NCBI GenBank assembly: GCA_037178625.1
Contig: JAWZXG010000024.1
Span: forward strand, 124,001 to 188,000
Reading direction: 5' to 3'
DNA: 64,000 bases
Origin: Skeletonema tropicum
Taxonomy: Eukaryota > Bacillariophyta > Thalassiosirophyceae > Thalassiosirales > Thalassiosiraceae
Positions 44,648 to 55,689 of the stretch are shown here, one piece after another. The position numbers were made by a program, and so were the translations under genes. The notes under the pieces were generated by a model. The model was not told where the DNA came from, made no database searches, and saw only the letters and a program-made list of their open reading frames with translations. Positions within the stretch are counted from its first letter, which is position 1; each line of letters opens with the position of its first letter.

Positions 44648-45352
44648 ATGAAGAAGGGTCCTAACCAATATTGCTTGTTACACATATTTCCAGAATGGTT
44701 AAATCAAAGGGCAGACTGGGAGGATCTCCAAAAAAGAGTTTGTTTTGTCCATCCTATGTATTCTCCCTACCCCTACTTCATTCCATCTGATTTGACGCAA
44801 TTTAAGCGTGAAGAGTTTCGCATAGGAGATAAGCTACGGTTATGTTTGAAAGGAAACTCTCCTCCCACATTGCTACAATATGTTGTTGAGGGGGTGAGAG
44901 GCCTGCAACAAGGCGGGGAAGAACCAAATATTGAGATCATCGTCATAGGAGGAAGACTAAAGAAAAGGAATAGGGAAGAAATCAGTTCGAGATTGCAGCA
45001 TGTGTCACATTTGGTCAAGCTTTTCGATGAAGCTGATTATTACAAATTTCAAGAAATGATGTCAAAATGCCATGCACTCTTACCTCTCATTCATCCATGG
45101 GAAGAATCAGGCAAAGTATACTTTCCGTGGAGTGCATATCGCAGACTAAGTGGGTTCATGTCTCAAGCAATTGGTTTGAAGTTACCACTGTTGGTGCATG
45201 ATGAGATCAGAGAAGTGTACAGAGAACATTTCAGTGCGCCAGTGTGGAATTACACGACCAAAAATTTGAATGATACGCAAGGCTTTGTTGAGGCGTTTGG
45301 AGTTATGGTGAAGGAGATGCCTGATTACCTTGTGGGATTATCTGCCGATTGA
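44648..45352 (+). CDS. Glycosyltransferase-like protein, C-terminal half (probably 5'-truncated)
   Basis: 234 aa from ATG at 44648. The sequence resembles the nucleotide-sugar-binding half of a GT-B glycosyltransferase: IEIIVIGGRLKKRNREEISS, HLVKLFDEADYYKFQEMMSK, CHALLPLIHPWEESGKVY, SGFMSQAIGLKLPLLVHDEI. This corresponds to the usual hydrophobic strand, helix and P-loop-like Glu/Ser region. No N-terminal acceptor domain or signal is encoded before it. The 3' LTR of the retroelement ends only 123 bp upstream of the ATG, but the sequence left of the 5' LTR does not supply the missing half. The gene may therefore be a fragment placed here earlier. Substrate unknown. Confidence 0.5.
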   Translation: MKKGPNQYCLLHIFPEWLNQRADWEDLQKRVCFVHPMYSPYPYFIPSDLTQFKREEFRIGDKLRLCLKGNSPPTLLQYVVEGVRGLQQGGEEPNIEIIVIGGRLKKRNREEISSRLQHVSHLVKLFDEADYYKFQEMMSKCHALLPLIHPWEESGKVYFPWSAYRRLSGFMSQAIGLKLPLLVHDEIREVYREHFSAPVWNYTTKNLNDTQGFVEAFGVMVKEMPDYLVGLSAD

Positions 45353-45780
45353 TATCAATAAGAAGTTTAATGTTTTTTAAGAGCTTCTATCTTTGGCACA
45401 TTTAAAAGTCCGTTCTTATTACTACAGAGTAAAAAACGACAAGTAAAATAAAATGCCAAACTAAGCGGAATATTATTTGACGGTTAAGTCCTCGGTGTCG
45501 CGTGCTTCGTGCTTATGATCCAGCGGGCGTCATTAGTGCTCCCCCCTTTATTGGGTGTTTTTGGGGGATTTCGTGGACAATCGCTAGATGATCGCTAGAA
45601 CGAAAAGGGTGCAGCCTGCCCCGACATGAAGGGTAGAGGTCGAACTTCGATCGAGTAATGAGCAACCTTGTCCTTCCTATGATGTAAAAGTGGCATGCGT
45701 GGGTGCAAGGTGGGAAGCCTTTGCAGGTAATCTATTGATGAATCAATTTCAAGTCATCTAGATTTATGTATGTGAAGTTA
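45353..45780. other. Intergenic stretch
   Basis: No feature recognised between the glycosyltransferase fragment and the transposase relic. Confidence 0.45.
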
Positions 45781-47190
45781 GACATGAGATGTGTTGTTCT
45801 TAATATAGTGGTGTATTCATGTATTTACACCCTTTTCACTTTCCCATTTCTTTTTGCTTTTTCCGGAGGCTTTTCCCAAGCTTTGTTTGAGGGACAAAGT
45901 ACTGAACATCATTGTTATCAATCCTTGTTGCCCCTGCCCTTGGGCGAAGACTGCTGCCATGATTCGTCGTTCAATAATATATGTACAACAATAGCATAGA
46001 TTTCGTCCAAGTAATGTTTACCATCGAGTCTATTGCATCCTTCCTCCTTAATAGCTTTCAACAGTTGGTTGAAATAAATAACAGTCTTTGTTCACCCCTT
46101 GCTGCCCAAATGTAATTGTCCCGCAGATTCAAGACACTTGTTTAGTGCATGCATCAAGTAGTTGATCTCATCCTCCCAACAATATTGGCCTTCAACAAAC
46201 CAAGAAGTATATTGTGAACAGAGGAACCGCCGCCGGTATCTCCATCTCCAGTAATTGTGGTCACTTTGAAAACGTCCAGTCCAGTGAACTCCTCAAGTGA
46301 TGTCTTAACTGCGTCAGCACAACATCAGCGCCATGAACACTTGTGTCCACATCGAGACAATGGAACTTGATCGTCTTCTTAGTTTTCCCTTCATCCTCCC
46401 AACCAACCCAGACTAAAATCTTGACGAAGTGTTCAAGCCCCGCTCGTTTGCCATGATCAGTGATGAGGGCAAAATGCTTTGCCTCGTCATCGATGATTTC
46501 TTGCAGCACAACAATCATGCAATCAGCCGCAAGCCTAGCTTCATTTCGAACATGAGTCCTCCTCGATGGGCATCCATTGGCAATGCTAGATGCATCAATA
46601 TCTTCTATGCCAAGCTCTTTCAGTAGCGCTTTCGTCCAGCCAATGATAATCATCTCAGTTGCTTCGTCCGATGCGCCGTATCCTTGTGCGTTGAATGCAG
46701 CAGCAAAGCGGAGTGCATCCTCGCCAAAATTCGATTGATCTCCACTAAACAGTGCTTGAAGGTTGTGATGTTTAACATGTGAACTTTCCTTCCTCACTTG
46801 GTGGTTATTTACTACGGCAGTCGCTCCCTTGGGTACAAAGAACTGTGTTGCACCAAAATTACGTAGATCGTATGCCCTACCCCGGCGTATCTCATTGTAA
46901 TCGTAGTCATCACCATAGCCCTCTGGTAGTTCCTGCAACCCATCCCGAATGTCATGATCCAACACACATGCCACCTCCTCTGGCGCTCATCCATCCAACA
47001 TGTAACAAAGACGTCGACCATCCTCCTCCACATCCATGGGAGAGGTCCGTGTTGAAGTGGAGCATAATCATTCGATTCCGATTCGAATCGTCCAGCAGAA
47101 GTAATATATGGATTTTTTTTGCAGGCCTGCGCCTTTCATAACGAAGTACGTGTTCGGTAGTGGTGATGTTGGAATTTTTTGAAGGCATTA
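45781..47190 (-). pseudogene. Decayed DDE-type transposase-like gene
   Basis: The main minus-strand frame (46974-46261) contains HFALITDHGKRAGLEHFVKI and IKFHCLDVDTSVHGADVVLT. After a one-base shift at a TTTT run (about 46265) the protein continues VTTITGDGDTGGGSSVHNIL, then YLMHALNKCLESAGQLHL, then further pieces with stops (FNQLLKAIKEEGC). The order of Asp-bearing blocks (ITDHG, LDVD, ITGDGDTGG) and the following MHAL block recalls transposase-like proteins abundant in diatom genomes. I do not know a formal family name. Upstream pieces up to 47190 are in another frame. Several frameshifts and stops make it non-functional. Assignment rests on pattern memory and should be tested. Confidence 0.45.
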
Positions 47191-48275
47191 CGTAATACCC
47201 CTGTTGTCACATGAATCACCTCATCATCCAGACCTGCTGCTACATTGCACATCACGGCGAGTTTGTCGATGGCATATAACTGGTTTAGGGCGTCATTATG
47301 ACCCAGCATATGGACGATTGCTGCTCGGGTGGTGCGTGGACTTCAGATAAATGTCATGGTACGATGTTATGAGAGATATAATCAAAATAGATGGCGATTC
47401 ACCCACACAAAAACAAGGAAACCAGTCCACAGCCAATAATACAAAATCTAAGGCTTCCCACCCTGCACACGAGGCAGTTTATTTCTGATCGAGTAGGGTT
47501 AGTAAGGCATGGCGGAACACCATTTTTCGGAATTGCATCATGTATGGTGGTAGCACGCTAGGTGGTACCCACATAAGTAGGTGGAGGTGGGGCACCGCAA
47601 CGCACATGTGTTCAAATAGCAAATAGTTAGCGATTATCTAGCTATTCAAAAGGGGGCTTTGGGGGGCAAACAAAGGACGCAGGCCCGCTAGATCATAAAC
47701 ACGCTTAAACTCAAAAATAATCAGGTCACTCCGTGAAGCGCCCCGGAGGGACGGTTGGCACGCCAAAATAGTTTTGTTGGTACGTGTAAAACAGAGAAGT
47801 GAGAGCAAATAGGAAAGAAGGTCAAATGTACTTAAGAGTGGATTAATTTGTCCAAGCATACAAGCATAGTAGTTCATTATGTATATGTATATTGATTATA
47901 CTTTAGTGTTACAAGTTTTCATTATTTGATGTGAGGTCATTGTACCAGTTAAGAAGAAATTCACAGCCACCTTGGTTAGTCCTATCTTCTGCATTTGGGT
48001 TGGGATCTACCACCACCACCCACGATTCAAAGTGGGATGACGGACAGACGGGTCACGCATCATCATCCACCTTCTCATTCTTTTTTAGAGGGGCAAAATC
48101 GACCTGCACTGGGATTATTGCCGTATTAACCCGGATTTGCAACCCAAGTAGCAAAAGTTACAGAGGAATTCGTAGCGTGATTATACAATAAAAATATATC
48201 ACGGTCAGGAGCGTGGTATGTCGGTCTTAATTGTGGTATTTTATGGTCATTTTGCAACCGAAGTTGCAAAAATCC

Positions 48276-48300
48276 TTGCAAAAGAGCATGCTTTTTGCAA
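48276..48300. repeat. Imperfect palindrome TTGCAAAA...TTTTTGCAA
   Basis: 25 bp with the centre GCATGC, lying among further TTGCAA phrases on both sides. Confidence 0.5.
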
Positions 48301-49433
48301 CTTTTGCAACCCAAAGTAAACGCAGTGTGACAGCGCAGAGCGGTCATTGGTCACACTTCTTTTCCATCGCTCCGGCAGGCGCCGATCACCATAAGTACAC
48401 TCTAGCCCAGCTAGATCAACACACCATCATCTATACGACCGTGCGATAGCAGAATACATTGTATGGCGTTCCCATAAGGCAGCTGAATCGAATGTTATGG
48501 CTGATGTCGAACGATATATCGATCATCTAGTAGAGAGACGTATCGTCCATACCATACATCAGCGGCTGACATATTGTGTGTGCCGACACAAATATCACGT
48601 TTGGTGTGATAAAAAACGAGTATAATAGAGGATTATGTACGGGGTACAATGATGGCGCACTCACTACTTGCATGGGTATAGCGTACTGATCGATGAGTCA
48701 GTTGGCAACAGAAGCAAGATGAAAATTGACTTGAAAAGCTAATTCAACACACATAATGCAAACATGTTCATGGCATTGGGTAATAGGATATATTAGATCT
48801 TTCCGAGACACTGCAAATAACATAACATTGAATAACAACTAATTATTGACGGAACGTGTGTACGACTTATCATAGAAAAGCATTTTGCCATATGATAGGA
48901 TGTCAGGGATAAGCGCAACGCACATCACCCTCTTAGACGACAACATCATTGACGACCACTCGTCTGAGCACACTCAGAGATAGCCACGATAACATTTCAA
49001 ACAACATCTCACGTCCACTCAATTGTTGAAAACTGCCGCTGCTGTTGTCGTAGATGTGATCTTCCCTCCGGTTTGGATTGATTTGCTGTGAGAAACAAAC
49101 ATAATGCTGCAAGCACACGCGTGCCTCTTTTTCAATGATGCTCTCAGTGATTCTATAACGCTAATGACGACGATCGACGGCTCTGACGGAAGCTCACAAT
49201 ATGCAATACCATTTCATGGCCAATGGCGGTGGCTGAACGACGACCCAAGGGCAAATGAAGCGCATGTCATGGTAGGCATGTCTTGTGTCTATGTCTTTGT
49301 CATAAAGAAAAATCGCATCTTTCACGTGATCTGACATGTGTGACTACTATGTGACCATGTATGTGATTACACGGTTGCAAAAATAGTTGCAAATACTCCG
49401 AGTACAAGCGTAGTAATGAAACTACACACCTTT

Positions 49434-49524
49434 AATTCACCCCTCATGTGGACCCCTCTTTATATGTTCCTCTTCACACTCTATTGAATCACATATCCAG
49501 AGGGGTCCACATGAGGGGTAAATT
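49434..49524. repeat. 26-bp inverted repeat with 39-nt loop
   Basis: The left arm (49434-49459) contains CACCCCTCATGTGGACCCCT. The right arm (49499-49524) is its complement with one mismatch. Could be a tiny foldback element or a transcribed hairpin. Confidence 0.7.
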
Positions 49525-50495
49525 AGATAGTGATTTATGGAACCATTAAGATGAGAGCTGCCACTTGCATAGGACCCTCATCCCCACCTTATCCTTATAA
49601 ATAACAATCTGTTGTGAGTGAACACATGTCAAATAGCCCATATTCTGCTTCTATCTTACTTTATAAAACGTTTGACTACCCAATAAGTCTGTGGTTCTTA
49701 GTATTTATGCCAAAGGGGGGTATAAGCGGGGCAAAAGTCTACGTAAAAATTGCCAATTCGCAATGATACAGGAGTCTCCTGACATTGTACCAGATTCCAC
49801 CCCCGTCAACTTCGGTCTAGCTCATCCTGCATCCAGCTATTATCACGGTTCATCCACATTATCGGCGAAAAGTCAGTGTATCCCCACTGTATAGCGATCA
49901 GCATCCCAAAGTATTAGCTCCACTTAGAACTTGTATTGTTGCGTGATCCGGTCTCTATCCAAGCATATCTGTGATACCGATCAATCCTCTGTGCTATCAG
50001 CTGCATATTAGCATTATAGAAGCGAAGGGGATGAAATAAATGATATTTGGATCATGTCATCGCATTGTAACACCGTCGTATTAAACGATATCAATATTCG
50101 ATGACCCGTCGGTGGTGCATGTCGAACCTAGTGGAGTGTATTCAGAGTTGTCGATCCGGAAGATCAGTCAAGACGACTCCGTTATACTCTTGATGAGGTT
50201 GCCGTCGATGAATGGTGTTTGTATGACTTCACTATATCACTATATCCCCGATCATCGGGACCGGCGACAGGATGATACTCCGATAAAAAGGCCGCTGCCA
50301 GGGACTGTATATTATGCACCTATCTCATAATCCAATGTAACCATGTTGTCAATTTATATTTCAAAGACATAATAGAAGAGATATTCCTCGAAGTAAAGAG
50401 GCGATGTCGTCGAAGTGGCGATGATTTTGATAGGGCGAAGTGACGGCTATCATCGTGGTGAAGTACTAGCTTTTGTATGTGGGGCTTTATTTAGG

Positions 50496-51275
50496 TCAAG
50501 GGTAAATAAATAGGGTATGACTCAAATTTTGGCGGGAAATCTCCACCGCGACGTTTACGCTTAAAAAAATCAAGTCGGATTTACCGTCTCGAGGGCAAAC
50601 TCAAAAGCGAAAGTCAATGCCGGTCAACAGGATGATCAGCACCAACCACCAACACGCGCCGCTCGAGGCAGGCAACCATGGTCGACGCTGCCGCTGTTGA
50701 AATAGACCAAGTTAACAGCCGTAATATGGGCCGATCGGTGGCTGATCGTTACTATGGATTATTATTTTGGTGTTGACGCCCTTGCCGCTGCCAAATACCT
50801 CGAGGGAAGGCAGTATGGAGGCAATATTAGACGGTGACGTCCGGCGAGCGCCGGCCACTGAACAGTGCTTATTGAACGTCCCAAAGAGCGTTTCTGCTGG
50901 ATCCAAGCACGATAACATGATCATAATAATCCATAGTAACGATAAGCAATCAATCGTCCCATATTACGGCTAATAACTTGGTCTATTTCAACAGCGGCGT
51001 GTCGACCATGGTTGCCGTTGCCTTGAGCGGTGAATGGTCAGTTCGAGCTTTCAATGACGGGACACGACGAGGCAAGCGAGACTCAACCATAGGGAACTTG
51101 TAGTCGTATCGGCACCTTCACTTAGGTAAATTTGTGTGTGTTTCCTGCACATTTCTGCACAGTACTAGGTACAAGGTAGGAATCCGTAAAAATGGCCCTT
51201 GTGACAAAGTTGAGTTTGCCCCCGAGACGGTAAGCGTCACACTCCTTGTGACATACCCTATTTATTTACCCTTGA
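50496..51275. mobile_element. Foldback-type element of about 780 bp with long internal inverted arms
   Basis: The outer 24-bp inverted ends (50496-50519 and 51252-51275, containing GGGTAAATAAATAGGGTATG) are identical. Further inward, matching inverted blocks include a CGCTTA..CCGTCTCG.GGGCAAACTCAA stretch. An arm of about 110 bp near 50665-50770 pairs with 50920-51035 (ACCATGGTCGAC, GAAATAGACCAAGTTA, GTAATATGGG, TTACTATGGATTATT). No protein is encoded. The structure is a nearly complete palindrome with unmatched insertions on the left side. No unambiguous target duplication was identified. Confidence 0.7.
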
Positions 51276-51369
51276 TTTAGGTTATTTTTGGGTGGAGGTG
51301 GAAAAATCTTTCCTCATTTTCTGTCTGACCGCGTTTTATTGTTAAGTAGGAATTCGGTATCTTTAGTTC

Positions 51370-51950
51370 CTACGTACCCCATGTAAGGACCTTGTCAAAT
51401 TTCCACATTTTGGGGGATGGTGCTACTGCAGCAATCCTCTCCTCTATTAGTGTTTTTGATGTTGCTGCTCTGACTCTAATATCTTCAAGGTATGCCTTCC
51501 GGGTTGCATATGCCTCTGTGGTCCCAATTTTCATGAGCACCTGCCTTACTTGAGAGCTCACTAGCAGGTTCGTTACCAATTGCAAGACAGCTCAAATCTT
51601 CCACCCTAGATGTGGCCACAAGCTCCAACACAAGTGTGGACCTTGTTCCTGTCTTGCCTGCTGGGTAGTGTACAGTTAGACACTGAAATTGCTTGCCAGG
51701 CCCTACAGTCACTCCCTGACTCTTGTGGATGGACAGTGCCTTGCAGCACCTGAGTGGGAGCGCTCGAACACTGCAACACTTCCTTTCACATCTCTCCTCC
51801 ACCATTGGTATAGGGATGCAGGTACGCGGGAGATCAGGGAAGAACTTGTCCGCTTCTGGTATATCCGAGTCAGGGAAGTCTACTATTGCATACTGAATTT
51901 TGTTATCTTCACCATCACCATGAGCGTAGGGGTTATCTTAACCATCACCA
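51370..51950 (-). pseudogene. C-terminal fragment of a Pif1-like DNA helicase
   Basis: A minus-strand frame reads YAIVDFPDSDIPEADKFFPD, IPMVEERCERKCCSVRALPL, then KALSIHKSQGVTVGPGKQFQ. The IHKSQG motif and the preceding ALPLR are typical of the last helicase motifs of Pif1 and related Helitron helicases. After SCLAIGNE the similarity continues in another frame (LLVSSQVRQVLMKIG), so there is at least one frameshift. No Walker motifs are nearby: only the C-terminus survives. It differs from the 5.4-12.0 kb Helitron helicase, which reads TGHKLQG here, so it comes from a different gene. Confidence 0.7.
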
Positions 51951-52114
51951 TCTCTCCAATCGTTCGAAACAACGTGTCCACCAAAACGTGTTCCGAAATA
52001 AAAGAGAGCATCGAAATAATTTACTACTAATTGCCGTCTAAATCGAAGACCTCGTGACGTTATCTGCGGTGATGATATCGATGTTTCGTTCGACGGTGTG
52101 TTTGATCTTGTCAG

Positions 52115-52219
52115 AGTTCGTTCAAATTTGCCTCTGATGACAAAGAGACACACCTCTCAAAAGCAACTTCCAAAACTTGCCGCCAACAAAACTATCCCGT
52201 GCAGCTTGCGCACCACCTC
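52115..52219 (+). repeat. Dispersed repeat R2, copy 1
   Basis: About 105 bp matching 57534-57648 in the same orientation (AGTTCGTTCAAATTTGCCTC, AAAGAGACACACCTCTC, CTTGCCGCCAACAAAACTAT). Copy 2 abuts the end of the 145-bp tandem array. Confidence 0.75.
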
Positions 52220-52417
52220 ACGGCTGTCCCAGGAAAGAATTAGTGAGTTTTAGCGATTTTTCTTATTCATTTCAGATGCCCATCTGCTTCAACAAGTTCC
52301 GCTCCTGTCCGCCCCCGCACGGCCCGGCCAACTCACGTGTGGATGACATTTTCGGTACTCAAACTGTCCACGTAGGAATCCGTAGAAATACATTGCGTAT
52401 ATTTTTCAAAATACACC

Positions 52418-52496
52418 CCTGAGAGGAAAACCCCGAACATTTTCGTGATCCCCATGCTTTTGCGAGTTAGAATATGCTGGGGGTTTTCCTCTCAGG
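52418..52496. repeat. 17-bp inverted repeat (hairpin)
   Basis: CCTGAGAGGAAAACCCC (52418-52434) and its exact complement (52480-52496), separated by 45 nt. Confidence 0.7.
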
Positions 52497-52674
52497 ACTT
52501 TGTGTGACGAATAATTAATGTAGTTAAATGGACTATAGATTTGTATAGATTCACAACTTTAAGGTCTTTGTGTGTGGAATCAGGTCTGCTTTGTGGCAAA
52601 AAAGGTTTTTTTTGTTCCCGCCATTTCTAATTTCATTTTCCTTCAGCATTTATCTGTCATTGCACATAGTAACC

Positions 52675-53373
52675 ATGTCGTCATGCCGCACTACCGGCCC
52701 TTCGCCTAGCCGCAACAACGGCGGCGAAAGCATACGAGACTCAGGGAACGTTTCATCAACACCTAAGCTTCGGTCTAGGACGCAAATTGTAACCCCGGCA
52801 ACTACCACAAATGAGCAAACGACGTCCTCAACGAAAGGCACAGGTGCACATCGACGCAGGTCGAAGAGGGGTTGCCAGTCATCTGAACGACTGACACCTC
52901 CTAAGTCATATTTTACTGACCGCCAAGGCAAAGTCACATGTTTGATGTTTGGTCTCGATCCCAGCAATGAGGCTCATAAGAGAGTGATTTGTGTTGGATG
53001 CATGAGATGTGTTGGCAACGCTATTGTGGTGCCGGATGTAGTAAGAAACAAAACAAATCATGAGCGTAATGGCAACCGAAAGTGTGAACAGCCTTGGCAT
53101 ATTGGCAATGAAGATCATAGAGAGGAACGGAAAGAAATTGTTCGTCGAGATTTCCTTGCATTATTCGACGTAGACGAGCCCGAAGTGTGTGCTGATGCAG
53201 ACATCAACAACAAAAATAATTCGACTCAACCACCATCAAAACGCAGACGAGTACAAACAAAACAAAACGATGCAGTGATGGAAGATTCTTGGCAACTACC
53301 TCCGCCGCCTCCAATAATATTTGACGAGGGAGGTCATTTCACAAAAGACGCAATGGAAGTGGGAGACTTTTGA
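52675..53373 (+). CDS. Hypothetical protein with possible zinc-binding cluster, first part
   Basis: 232 aa from ATG at 52675. The N-terminal 85 residues are Ser/Thr/Arg-rich and disordered-looking. Then comes an ordered region: SYFTDRQGKVTCLMFGLDP, VICVGCMRCVGNAIVVPD, CEQPWHIGNEDHREERKEIV. The Cys and His residues (CVGCMRC, then C and H about 30 residues on) could bind zinc. A basic KRRR stretch near residue 195 suggests a nuclear protein. The frame ends at TGA 53371-53373, just as the next frame opens. The two are probably one former gene. Confidence 0.4.
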   Translation: MSSCRTTGPSPSRNNGGESIRDSGNVSSTPKLRSRTQIVTPATTTNEQTTSSTKGTGAHRRRSKRGCQSSERLTPPKSYFTDRQGKVTCLMFGLDPSNEAHKRVICVGCMRCVGNAIVVPDVVRNKTNHERNGNRKCEQPWHIGNEDHREERKEIVRRDFLALFDVDEPEVCADADINNKNNSTQPPSKRRRVQTKQNDAVMEDSWQLPPPPPIIFDEGGHFTKDAMEVGDF

Positions 53374-53951
53374 AGCAGCTGCAAATGTGGGGCACTCTTG
53401 GTGGTATAGATGAACAAAACATAGAGACCTGTCATGCGATCTGGAATAAGTTATTGCGCCAGTTTGGAGCTACCCGTGGCAATGAACTCCAGAAGAAAGT
53501 GTTGAGTGAGTATCTATTTCAAACTTCACCATTTTTACATTGTGCAAAAGATCATGTGAAGAAGGAGACCAAGTCAAAACGGAAGAAGAAAACGAACAGT
53601 GGAGTCCAGAATTCTCGGCGCTGCGAAGAGGTTACTGATGTCGCATTGGTTGATAGTAATGTCGTGCTTGGTCCTTTGGCGACTAGCATCAATGACGAAG
53701 AGGCTCTCCACCAAGAACTAGTACTCACGGATGAAGTTGTTGCGGATGATGTTGCGGTAGTTAACAGTGACGGCAGCGATGATGATGCAGCCATAAAAGT
53801 GACAGAAAATGATACTATGATCAAAATTTGCAATCATCCTGGTTGTGGGAAAATGCGGCTTGCTATGGCATGGCGTATCCATCAATATGAGTGCCACGAA
53901 GTGGTTACCACCGATACCAACAGTGGTGAGGATATGAATGTTGATGGTTGA
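53370..53951 (+). CDS. Hypothetical protein, second part with C-terminal zinc-finger-like motif
   Basis: 193 codons, overlapping the previous ORF by four bases and lacking a strong start (TTG at 53370; first ATG at 53385). It has a Lys/Arg-rich segment (KKETKSKRKKKTNSG) and an acidic middle. The end reads KICNHPGCGKMRLAMAWRIH followed by QYECHE, a possible C-C-H-C/H finger. I infer a frameshift between the two ORFs at about 53370; an intron is unlikely because no donor/acceptor pair of adequate length is seen. Confidence 0.4.
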   Translation: MKQLQMWGTLGGIDEQNIETCHAIWNKLLRQFGATRGNELQKKVLSEYLFQTSPFLHCAKDHVKKETKSKRKKKTNSGVQNSRRCEEVTDVALVDSNVVLGPLATSINDEEALHQELVLTDEVVADDVAVVNSDGSDDDAAIKVTENDTMIKICNHPGCGKMRLAMAWRIHQYECHEVVTTDTNSGEDMNVDG

Positions 53952-55000
53952 TGCCAATTGGCAGGCTTAGTATATGTATAAATGTAATTGTGACTATGAG
54001 ATGGTAGATTGTTGAATTAGTTGCATTTTAATTGGAGATATTCATCATGTAAGGCAGGTGGAAGAGAGACTCGTCATGGTTGTTAGCTAGAGAGATACCT
54101 TGGCTTGATGGAAAAAATGCTATCGCCAACATCGCTAAAATATCCAAAATGTAAGGCTGGTCGGGCCGTGCCCGCCCACGCACTTAGAGACGCCCTCGCG
54201 CAATGGCCAAAAATTCCAAAAAGTTGCATAACTACGCCCTAAGTACCGTGCTCAGAAGAACCATTGCCATTGCTTCCACATACTGCTTTTGCTGGACCTT
54301 TTTTCATAGTAGCTTCATCAAGTGCAGCCGGGCATCCCATACAAAAAGGTCCAGCGAACTCGGTAATGCAGCTCAACGAAACGATGATGCGTGCGCGAAA
54401 CTTATTATTGGAACTTTTGTTGTTCTTGTCGATTGGAGAGTCATGTTGGTACACCATCAATGGAGGCGCAGACGAGTACAGCCTCGCTCGTAGACTTGGA
54501 TTCTTTAGGAAGGACGATAAGTATGCTTTCCTTGTCGGCACTGGGCTGGTATCATACACTTGTACGGTCAATCCAGTTACTACTGAGCGTGAGAAGATGG
54601 AGAAGATACAAATCAATAGAGATGAATGGAACAATTTGATGATTGAATATAAAAGTAACGAGGTGTGAGCCGGCTCAAGTTGATTGGAGGAATGATTTGA
54701 TTTAATACTACGAACGTCCTGTTTGAATGGCAGCGGATATACGTGACAAAAACTTTGCCATCAGCTCGTTCTACCGCTCCAAGATATGACAACAATGCAG
54801 CGCATTTAAAGTGGCAGTTTTGTTTCTGAGAGATAACATTTATTCACATCAAGCAACTGCGCGAAACTGTCCTTCTTTGGTTTAACGGGAGGAGGTTGTG
54901 TGTTTGGGGGCTCTAAGCTACTGCAGACGCAACAATTCAACACAAAGTTAACTTCATCAAATCAGACCTGATCGTCAGGATGCAATAGCGTTAGATTATT
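53952..55000. other. Mostly non-coding stretch with one small ORF
   Basis: A 100-codon plus-strand frame from ATG at 54366 to 54668 (LLLELLLFLSIGESCWYTIN, YAFLVGTGLVSYTCTVNPVT) is protein-like but unrecognised and may be a fragment. Just before it a 13-bp inverted repeat (GCTGGACCTTTTT and complement, near 54291-54354) is present. Nothing else is supported. Confidence 0.35.
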
Positions 55001-55009
55001 GTGCAAGGC

Positions 55010-55660
55010 ATTTGTGATTCAACAAGTTGAAGTGCTCAGACTTCTTCTATATATCAATGTGGACGACATATCAACTCAGACCTAACAAATATCTTACTAA
55101 GTCCATACAATCACTATACTACTCAATTTTGGCTCATTTTAATGCCCTCGTCAGGACACGTTTAGTGCTTCTATTGTGCATTCACACGTGATTTTACAGA
55201 TTGAAGTCACCAGACCTCTTCTATGCATTCATGTGGACGACATATCAACTCCAACCTCGGGTATGTCATCTGTAGTTCGTATGACACTACGCTACTCAGT
55301 CACGGCCAAATCAATAAATGCCTCATCAGGACACATTGAGTGCTTCTATTGTGTGATATATCAGTGATGTAAGAGGTTTTAATAATCAGGCCTCATCTAT
55401 GCATCCATGTGGACGACATATCAACTCCAACCTCGGGTATGTCATCTGTAGCTCGTATATCAATATGCTACTCAATCTTTGTCAAGCCAGTGCCCTCTTC
55501 AAAACACATATTTTGACTATATTGTGCGATGTGTTTGTGCTTGAGAACATTTTAGTCAGCAAACCTCTTCTATGCATGCATATAGACAACATATCAACTC
55601 TAACCTCGGATATGGCGTCTGTAGTGTACAAAGCAACCTTATAATGATCGATTTGGGCAA
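55010..55660. repeat. Tandem array 1: about 175-bp unit, four copies
   Basis: The phrase GGACGACATATCAACT recurs at 55061, 55235, 55411 and in changed form at 55584, a period of 173-176 bp. Units also share CTTCTATGCAT, AACCTCGG(G/A)TATG and CTACTCA phrases. Copies are diverged, the outer ones most. Confidence 0.8.
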
Positions 55661-55689
55661 CGTGTTAGCTCAGTATTTTGACACCATTT

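Larger units (their letters stand above)
47191..50490. other. Repeat-rich non-coding stretch
   Basis: No supported gene. Small frames are present but none has recognisable content. It contains two hairpin structures listed separately and several TTGCAA-containing phrases near 48140-48320 and 49373-49393. Confidence 0.45.
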
